From an uncultured Succinivibrio sp. (GTDB lineage: Bacteria; Pseudomonadota; Gammaproteobacteria; Enterobacterales; Succinivibrionaceae), in the NCBI GenBank assembly GCA_900767695.1, contig CAAGAC010000116.1:46070-110069 (forward strand): a stretch of 64,000 nt of DNA, written 5' to 3'. The position numbers were made by a program, and so were the translations under genes. Every line of letters starts with the position of its first letter. Position 1 is the stretch's first letter. Below are positions 59,769-64,000 of this stretch, in pieces. The notes below the pieces were generated by a model. The model did no database searches. It was not told the origin of the DNA and saw nothing but the letters and a program-made list of their open reading frames with translations.

Positions 59769-60888
59769 TTAAGAACAGTTCCAATACGTCGTTGAGCATG
59801 AGCCTGCCGAAAGCCGTGAGGCGGAAGGAGTTGCCTTCCATCTCCACGCAATTGAGCCTTGCCGCTTCCTCAAGCCCAGCCCTGATGGTTTCAAAGGGCA
59901 GCCCCGTGGCATTTTCATATTCGGGCGCGCCCGCGTCCTGGTACAGCCTGAGCCGGTTGAGCATGTACTCAAAGGGGATCTCATGGCCTGGGACTTCCTG
60001 GTACTCGCCGCGCCTGCCTTCGACGAAGGCCTGCGGATCCTCAGGACACGCGCGGCGCAGTGTCCTGCCGTCGATAAAAACCTTTCCGCTGGCTCCGGCC
60101 CCGATCCCGAGGTAGTCCCCGAAGAGCCAGTAGTTGCAGTTATGCAGGCATTTTAAGCCATTACGGGCAAAGGCCGAAACCTCATAGCGCTCAAATCCGC
60201 TTGATAGTAGGAAGGGAAAGCCCTGCTCCTCGATCGCATAAAGCTCGTCCTCGCCGGGGAGCGCGGGCGGGCGGTCGCCAAAGCGCGTGCCCTCCTCGAT
60301 GGTCAGCTCGTACCACGAGAGGTGGGTAATGGGATAGGAGCAGGCGATCTCAAGGTCTGAGAGCGCCATCCTGGCATCCTGCCCGGGGAGCCCGTGCATG
60401 ATGTCGAGGTTGATGTTTGAAAAGCCTGATGCGAGCGCGTCCTCGACCGCCGCCCTTGCCTGCGCGCCGTCGTGGATGCGCCCGAGGGCCTTTAGCATGC
60501 GCGTGTCGAAGGACTGCGCGCCTATGCTCAGGCGGTTGACTCCTGCGTCGCGGAAGCCCTCGAGCCTCTTCCTGTCGGTGGTGCCGGGGTTCGCCTCCAT
60601 CGAGATCTCGCACCCCTCCGCAAGATGCGGCCTTAGGTGCTCGATGAGCATGCCCGTGATGTCCGGATCGCAGAGCGAGGGCGTGCCGCCTCCCAGGTAG
60701 ACGCTCTGAAGCTTCCTTCCGTTTAGGTGGGAGAGGCTCGAGTCGAAGTCCTCGCAAAGCGCCTTCATGTAGCGCAGATCGCGCTTGCGGAACGCCCCCT
60801 CGGCCTTGGAGAAGAAGTCGCAGTAGGGGCACTTCCTGACGCAGAAGGGGTAGTGGACGTAGAGCCCTATGGGCAGCGGGGTCAGCAT
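59686..60888 (-). CDS. hemW: Radical SAM heme chaperone HemW
   Basis: 400 aa from the ATG at 60888; the longer open frame upstream runs through rdgB and is not coding. HemW binds and transfers heme and was formerly annotated as an oxygen-independent coproporphyrinogen oxidase homologue. The cluster ligands are C16, C20 and C23 in VHYPFCVRKCPYCDFF. YLGGGTPSLCD, ISMEANPGTTD and NRLSIGAQSFDTRMLKALGR follow. It overlaps rdgB by 7 bp, as in other gammaproteobacteria. Its last ~27 residues overlap the rnr start. Confidence 0.94.
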   Translation of the reverse strand: MLTPLPIGLYVHYPFCVRKCPYCDFFSKAEGAFRKRDLRYMKALCEDFDSSLSHLNGRKLQSVYLGGGTPSLCDPDITGMLIEHLRPHLAEGCEISMEANPGTTDRKRLEGFRDAGVNRLSIGAQSFDTRMLKALGRIHDGAQARAAVEDALASGFSNINLDIMHGLPGQDARMALSDLEIACSYPITHLSWYELTIEEGTRFGDRPPALPGEDELYAIEEQGFPFLLSSGFERYEVSAFARNGLKCLHNCNYWLFGDYLGIGAGASGKVFIDGRTLRRACPEDPQAFVEGRRGEYQEVPGHEIPFEYMLNRLRLYQDAGAPEYENATGLPFETIRAGLEEAARLNCVEMEGNSFRLTAFGRLMLNDVLELFLSEAPSHQIDHRQDQDRQGPEGRAGRGA

Positions 60889-61484
60889 CCCTGCTCTAGC
60901 ATGGCCGCGAGGCGGCGCAGCGCCACGCCGCGGTGGGAGATGAGGTTCTTGAGCTGGGGCGGCAGCTCGGCTGCCGTGCAGTTGCGCCCGGTCACCACGA
61001 AGAGCGGATCGTAGCCGAAGCCGCCGTTGCCGCGCGGGGCGCGGCCGATGGTCCCGTTCCAGGTGCCGGTGACGCACAGCGGCATCGGATCGTCCTTGAA
61101 GCGCACGAGGCACAGCGCGCAGCAGTAGTGCGCGCCGCGGCGGGAGTCCTCGACCCCCTTGAGCTTCTCTAAGAGCAGATCGTTGTTGGCCTTGTCGTCG
61201 CCGTGGGTTCCGGCAAAGCGCGCCGAGAGGATCCCGGGGGCGCCGTTCAGCGCATCCACGCACAGCCCCGAGTCGTCGGCAAGCGCCGGCAGCCCGGTCT
61301 GATCGCTTGCCGCGCGCGCCTTGATGATGGCGTTCTCGATGAAGCTGCGGCCGTTCTCCTCGGGCTCCCTGACCCCTAGCTCGGCCTGCATCTTAAGCTC
61401 GATGCCCAGAGGGGCGAGCAGGGCGCCGAACTCGCGCATCTTGCCCTGGTTGCCGGTTGCAAGCACCAGCGTCTTGAAATCCAT
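60882..61484 (-). CDS. rdgB: XTP/dITP pyrophosphatase RdgB (HAM1 family)
   Basis: 200 aa (E. coli 197). Removes non-canonical purine triphosphates from the pool. Motifs are LATGNQGKMREF at residues 8-19, SFIENAIIKARAAS, ALADDSGLCVDALNGAPGILSARFAG and GFGYDPLFVV, and SHRGVALRRL near the end. It is cotranscribed with hemW. Confidence 0.97.
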   Translation of the reverse strand: MDFKTLVLATGNQGKMREFGALLAPLGIELKMQAELGVREPEENGRSFIENAIIKARAASDQTGLPALADDSGLCVDALNGAPGILSARFAGTHGDDKANNDLLLEKLKGVEDSRRGAHYCCALCLVRFKDDPMPLCVTGTWNGTIGRAPRGNGGFGYDPLFVVTGRNCTAAELPPQLKNLISHRGVALRRLAAMLEQGC

Positions 61485-61512
61485 TTTGAATATCCTTTTG
61501 ATTCTGGAACTG

Positions 61513-62970
61513 CTAGCCCCTGACCTGGGGCTGCAGCAGCGGAGTGTAGCCGCTTGATCCGGTGAGCCTGCGCACGGCCTCGGCCGCGGCCTGGGCGAGC
61601 ACTTCCTCGCCGCTCATGTGCAGGAAGTCGAACTCTGGGAGCTCCTCGACCCTCGCCTGCTTCCTGATGGCGAAGGCCACGAGCTGCGCCAGGTGGTCGG
61701 CGCACTGCGAGCAGATCTCCGCGCCCATGATGCGGTGGGTCCTGACGTCGGTGTAGAGGCCGATGACCCCGCCCCTGTGGTGGCGGCCGCTACTCACGAT
61801 GTCCGTGAACTCGGCGTGGGTGGCGATGAACTGCATGTTCTCGGCCACCGCGCGCTGCTTCATCTTCTCAAACGAGAGGCCGGCGATGGCGAGCACGGGA
61901 TCGGTGAAGCAGACCTCGAGGTTCACGGTCTCGGGGAGCGGGGCGCACGGCGCCCCGCTGCAGCCGCGGGCCGCGTTGATGCCGGCGTAGCGGCCCTCCA
62001 GCTCGGCCACCGAGGTGCTGCTGCTCCCGCGAACCGATCCTGCGGCAAAGATGTGAGGCACGCTCGACTGCATGGTCGCGCCGCTGGTCACGATGTAGCC
62101 CTCGGGCGAGAGCTTGACCCCGATGCGCTGCAGGTTCATCCCGCCGACGTTTGGGATCCTCGCGGTGGCCGCTATGACCTCGCTCGTGTGCAGGTAGTTC
62201 TCGAACCTGCCGCCGTCGATGTAGTAGATGGAATAGCCGTCTCCCTCGGGATCGATCGAGGTGATGAAGGAGTCCACCGCCAGCGAGAAGCGCGACGAGA
62301 GCATCTCGAGGGCCGAGGAGAGCACCTCCTCGTCGGTGAGGTTCCACAGCCTCCTCTGCCCGAACACCGTCACGTCCGCGCCAAGGTAGGCCATGGCCTG
62401 CCCAAGCTGCAGCCCCACCGAGGTGCTGCCGAACACGGCGGCCGACGAGGGGATCCTGTCCTGCTCGTAGAACTCGTTGGTGGTGATGATGTCCTTGATC
62501 TGGGACTGCTCGTAGGTGACGAGAGGCGCGGTGCCGGTGGCGATGACCGCAGTCTTGAAGCGCACGCGCGCGTCGTCGCCCACTTTGGCGGTGTGGGGAT
62601 CCTCGAAGGCCACCGTCCCGCGCAGGCGCTTCTCCTCGGGGATGCGGTAGAGGAAGGAGAGGACCGAGGACGTCGCGCGCGAGCGCTGCGCCCTCACCAT
62701 GCCGAGCACGCCAGAGGCCTCGACCTCGAACTCAGGGGCGGAGAGGCCGAAGCGCCCGAAGGTGCGGGGCGCGTGGGCCGCAAGGCCTGCCGACATCAGG
62801 TAGGAGGCCGGCAGCTCGCCCGAGCGCTGCGCTGTGGTGCCGAGCCTGCCGGCATCGGCGAGCACGCAGTCAGATCCCGCCTCGGCGGCGGCGCGGAACG
62901 CCTCCAGGCCGGCGGTGCCGCCGCCCACGACCAAGGTGTCGCAAACCATTTCCCTCATTGCCATGGGCAT
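61513..62970 (-). CDS. Lipoamide dehydrogenase-like flavoprotein without the redox cysteines
   Basis: 485 aa from the ATG at 62970; ATGs slightly inside are also possible. The fold is that of class I pyridine nucleotide-disulfide oxidoreductases. The FAD site is LVVGGGTAGLEAF (residues 13-25), followed by VIATGTAP. The NAD(P)-site strand is AAVFGSTSVGLQLGQAMAYLGADVTVF. IFAAGSVRGSSSTSVAELEGRYAGINAARG is the second FAD motif. The dimerisation domain (FTDPVLAIAGLSFE, GVIGLYTDVRTHRIMGAEI) is complete. At the CxxxxC position the sequence is AQRSGE, so A47 and E52 replace both cysteines. It cannot act as a normal dithiol dehydrogenase; transhydrogenase-like electron transfer or a regulatory role are options. 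Confidence 0.75.
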   Translation of the reverse strand: MPMAMREMVCDTLVVGGGTAGLEAFRAAAEAGSDCVLADAGRLGTTAQRSGELPASYLMSAGLAAHAPRTFGRFGLSAPEFEVEASGVLGMVRAQRSRATSSVLSFLYRIPEEKRLRGTVAFEDPHTAKVGDDARVRFKTAVIATGTAPLVTYEQSQIKDIITTNEFYEQDRIPSSAAVFGSTSVGLQLGQAMAYLGADVTVFGQRRLWNLTDEEVLSSALEMLSSRFSLAVDSFITSIDPEGDGYSIYYIDGGRFENYLHTSEVIAATARIPNVGGMNLQRIGVKLSPEGYIVTSGATMQSSVPHIFAAGSVRGSSSTSVAELEGRYAGINAARGCSGAPCAPLPETVNLEVCFTDPVLAIAGLSFEKMKQRAVAENMQFIATHAEFTDIVSSGRHHRGGVIGLYTDVRTHRIMGAEICSQCADHLAQLVAFAIRKQARVEELPEFDFLHMSGEEVLAQAAAEAVRRLTGSSGYTPLLQPQVRG

Positions 62971-63070
62971 ATCATACTAAAAGATCTGCGCGCCGCATCA
63001 CAATCGGGGATCCTGCCCAAACCGTGAACAAGGCTGAGCCTGGATCCATGGCGGCGCGGCGGACTTGTTT

Positions 63071-63103
63071 TGAGAAAAGGAACTGCGTGCGCGTCGCGCG
63101 CAC
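63071..63103 (-). terminator. Terminator of the hfq-like gene
   Basis: GTGCGCG at 63087-63093 pairs with CGCGCAC at 63097-63103, followed on the minus strand by GCAGTTCCTTTTCTC. It lies about 40 bp past the hfq-like stop. Confidence 0.6.
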
Positions 63104-63141
63104 GGTTCATGCGGAGGCGTGGCGCCCCCGCAGGACTGCGG

Positions 63142-63480
63142 TCACTCCTTGGGAGCGGCCGGCTTGGCGCCAGTCTGCCCGTCCGGAGCCTTGGGCGGGA
63201 ACTGGGACTTCCTCATGGCCAAGGTGGAGATCTTGTCCTTGTAGATGAGTTGCTGGTGCTCCTTGATGTCGCGGATGCAGATGGTGTACTGGTCGAAGGC
63301 CGTGATCACTCCATCGAACTTGACGCCGGTGATCAGGAACACGCTGACGGGGATCGCGTTCTCGGTGAGGTACTTGAGGGCTGCATTCTGGCCCCCGCCC
63401 TGCATGAAGGAGAGCATGAATCCCTTGTTGAACTGATTGCCGGCCGCCTTACTGCCGGATCCATTGTGATAGTTAGCCAC
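63142..63480 (-). CDS. hfq: Divergent Hfq-like RNA chaperone
   Basis: 112 aa from a GTG at 63480 (GGGGAT upstream). An ATG at 63417 with AAGGG would give a 91-aa form. The Sm fold is clear: Sm1 IPVSVFLITGVKFDGVITAFDQYTICI (43-69) and Sm2 LIYKDKISTLAM (78-89). Compared with E. coli Hfq, proximal-site Q8, Q41 and K56 are kept (Q31, Q64, K81). The rim RRER (16-19) reads TENA (39-42), H57 is Asp82, and the beta3-beta4 loop has two extra residues. A ~25-residue Asn/Gly/Ser-rich extension precedes the fold. It is not beside miaA or hflX. Hfq pairs small RNAs with mRNAs; activity here may differ. Confidence 0.82.
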   Translation of the reverse strand: MANYHNGSGSKAAGNQFNKGFMLSFMQGGGQNAALKYLTENAIPVSVFLITGVKFDGVITAFDQYTICIRDIKEHQQLIYKDKISTLAMRKSQFPPKAPDGQTGAKPAAPKE

Positions 63481-63516
63481 GTTATCCCCAATTTCTTATT
63501 GTTATTATGCATGACC

Positions 63517-63545
63517 ATGATATTTCCATCCCCGTTTGAAATCAA
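63517..63545 (-). promoter_or_regulatory. Promoter of the hfq-like gene
   Basis: On the minus strand TTGATT (63545-63540), a 17-base spacer and TATCAT (63522-63517): four and five of six matches to the sigma-70 boxes. The start point would be about 30 bp before the GTG start. Confidence 0.6.
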
Positions 63546-63748
63546 GAAATTACAGTATTGGGGAATGGGTATGAAAACATGCCGAATTACAGCAAGTAGT
63601 CTTTAATGTATGCATGAGGGAATTAAGAAAACGACGCATCATGATGAAAGAGACTGCACTAAATTGACCTTTAGCGTCCAAATTCCTGCCTATATTCTAC
63701 AAAAATGGAAAAAAAGTTTCATAGTTGTAGGACAGGAGGCTAGCTGAA

Positions 63749-63796
63749 TTTGCGGAGCAGCGCAAACTTCAGCGCAATGATGCAACATCATGGCGC
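63749..63796 (-). repeat. Two adjacent inverted repeats downstream of tRNA-Phe
   Basis: TTTGCG/CGCAAA (within 63749-63771), and GCGC-ATGATG paired with CATCAT-GCGC (63772-63796, one mismatch, 3-base loop). They lie 60-110 bp past the tRNA 3' end and could take part in tRNA transcript termination or processing. Confidence 0.45.
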
Positions 63797-63858
63797 AATG
63801 CTTCCGGACGCAAGGCTGCGCGGATGTGGTGCTTGAGCTTGGGGTGCTGGGAGTCAAA

Positions 63859-63934
63859 TGGTGCCCAGAGACGGAATCGAACCGCCGACACGGGGATTTT
63901 CAATCCCCTGCTCTACCTACTGAGCTATCTGGAC
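63859..63934 (-). tRNA. tRNA-Phe (anticodon GAA)
   Basis: 76 nt with encoded CCA. The anticodon arm is GGGGA-TTGAAAA-TCCCC with anticodon GAA. The acceptor stem GTCCAGA pairs with TCTGGGC (one T-G wobble at 2:71), discriminator A. The D arm AGCTCAGTAGGTAGAGC and T loop TTCGATT are canonical. Confidence 0.97.
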
Positions 63935-63949
63935 ATTTGGTGGGCTTTG

Positions 63950-64000
63950 TGGTGCCCAGAGACGGAATCGAACCGCCGACACGGGGATTTTCAATCCCCT
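63950..64000 (-). tRNA. tRNA-Phe (anticodon GAA), second copy, cut by the window edge
   Basis: The visible 51 nt (3' CCA through the anticodon GAA region) are identical to the first copy. The two genes are 15 bp apart and would be cotranscribed. The 5' part lies beyond position 64000. Confidence 0.93.

Larger units (their letters stand above)
63481..63858. other. Intergenic region between hfq-like gene and tRNA-Phe
   Basis: 378 bp with no convincing gene; distinctly AT-rich from 63485 to about 63730. It holds the hfq promoter (63517-63545), a run of A on the plus strand at 63703-63717 (U-rich in a minus-strand tRNA transcript, a possible terminator tail), and two hairpins near the tRNA end (63749-63796). 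Confidence 0.6.

Noticed and set aside
60889..61263. N-terminal extension of hemW
   Set aside because: The extension is out-of-frame rdgB sequence, Arg/Pro-rich; the radical SAM domain begins at the ATG at 60888.
63859..64000. Integration (att) site at the tRNA-Phe genes
   Set aside because: tRNA-Phe genes are common attachment sites, but no integrase or partial tRNA repeat is present in the window.

Overview
The window is about 64 kb of GC-rich chromosomal DNA (I estimate low to mid 60s percent G+C by eye) from a polarly flagellated gammaproteobacterium. The evidence is a polar-type flagellar and chemotaxis cluster (flhF, flhG, fliA, cheY, cheZ, parC, parP), the glnE/ygiF/ygiM neighbourhood, an S21 gene on its own, galETK with a GalR-type regulator, and a gspA/exeA-like gene. 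Order Aeromonadales is my best guess. A Succinivibrionaceae-like member would fit, but this is inference.

Layout. (1) 1-9400, minus strand: the late flagellar basal body and export block fliE-fliF-fliG-fliH-fliI-fliJ-fliK-fliL (fliL runs off the left edge). A textbook sigma-54 promoter lies before fliE. (2) 9637-16786: a housekeeping island of metE with a divergent metF-like gene, rpiA, tyrS, anmK and a pncC/cinA-like gene. (3) 16851-32470, minus strand: DUF2802-cheW-parP-parC-motB/D-motA/C-cheB-cheA-cheZ-cheY-fliA-flhG-flhF-flhA (listed left to right, transcribed right to left). A candidate sigma-54 promoter lies before flhA and a candidate sigma-28 promoter before cheY, giving the usual hierarchy of flagellar expression. 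(4) 32534-34108: yqcC-ruvX and a DnaC/IstB-like ATPase. (5) 34319-38800: galE-galT-galK with a GalR-type operator on its promoter, divergent from galR. (6) 39003-42998: an LpxL-family acyltransferase, a lipoprotein with a Gly/Pro/His repeat tail, and a Sel1-repeat gene interrupted by two in-frame stop codons. (7) 42991-48779: glnE, ygiF-like CYTH triphosphatase, ygiM-like SH3 protein, rpsU. (8) 48945-54872: gspB-like and gspA-like genes, cca, a frame-disrupted family 9 glycosyltransferase and a Dam-type methylase. (9) 54985-62970: the S6/S18/L9 operon without priB, then rlmB, rnr, hemW, rdgB and an unusual flavoprotein. (10) 63142-64000: a divergent Hfq and two tandem tRNA-Phe genes, the second cut by the right edge.

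The window is mostly core genome. I see no insertion sequence, prophage, CRISPR array or rRNA. The most unusual items are the Hfq-like protein, which lacks the rim arginines and the histidine of the canonical protein; a lipoamide-dehydrogenase-like protein lacking both redox cysteines; a metF-like gene whose canonical catalytic Glu position is not Glu; a DnaC-like ATPase with Gly in place of the Walker B Glu; and two broken genes (Sel1 and glycosyltransferase 9). Those two are either decaying genes, recoded genes, or assembly errors.
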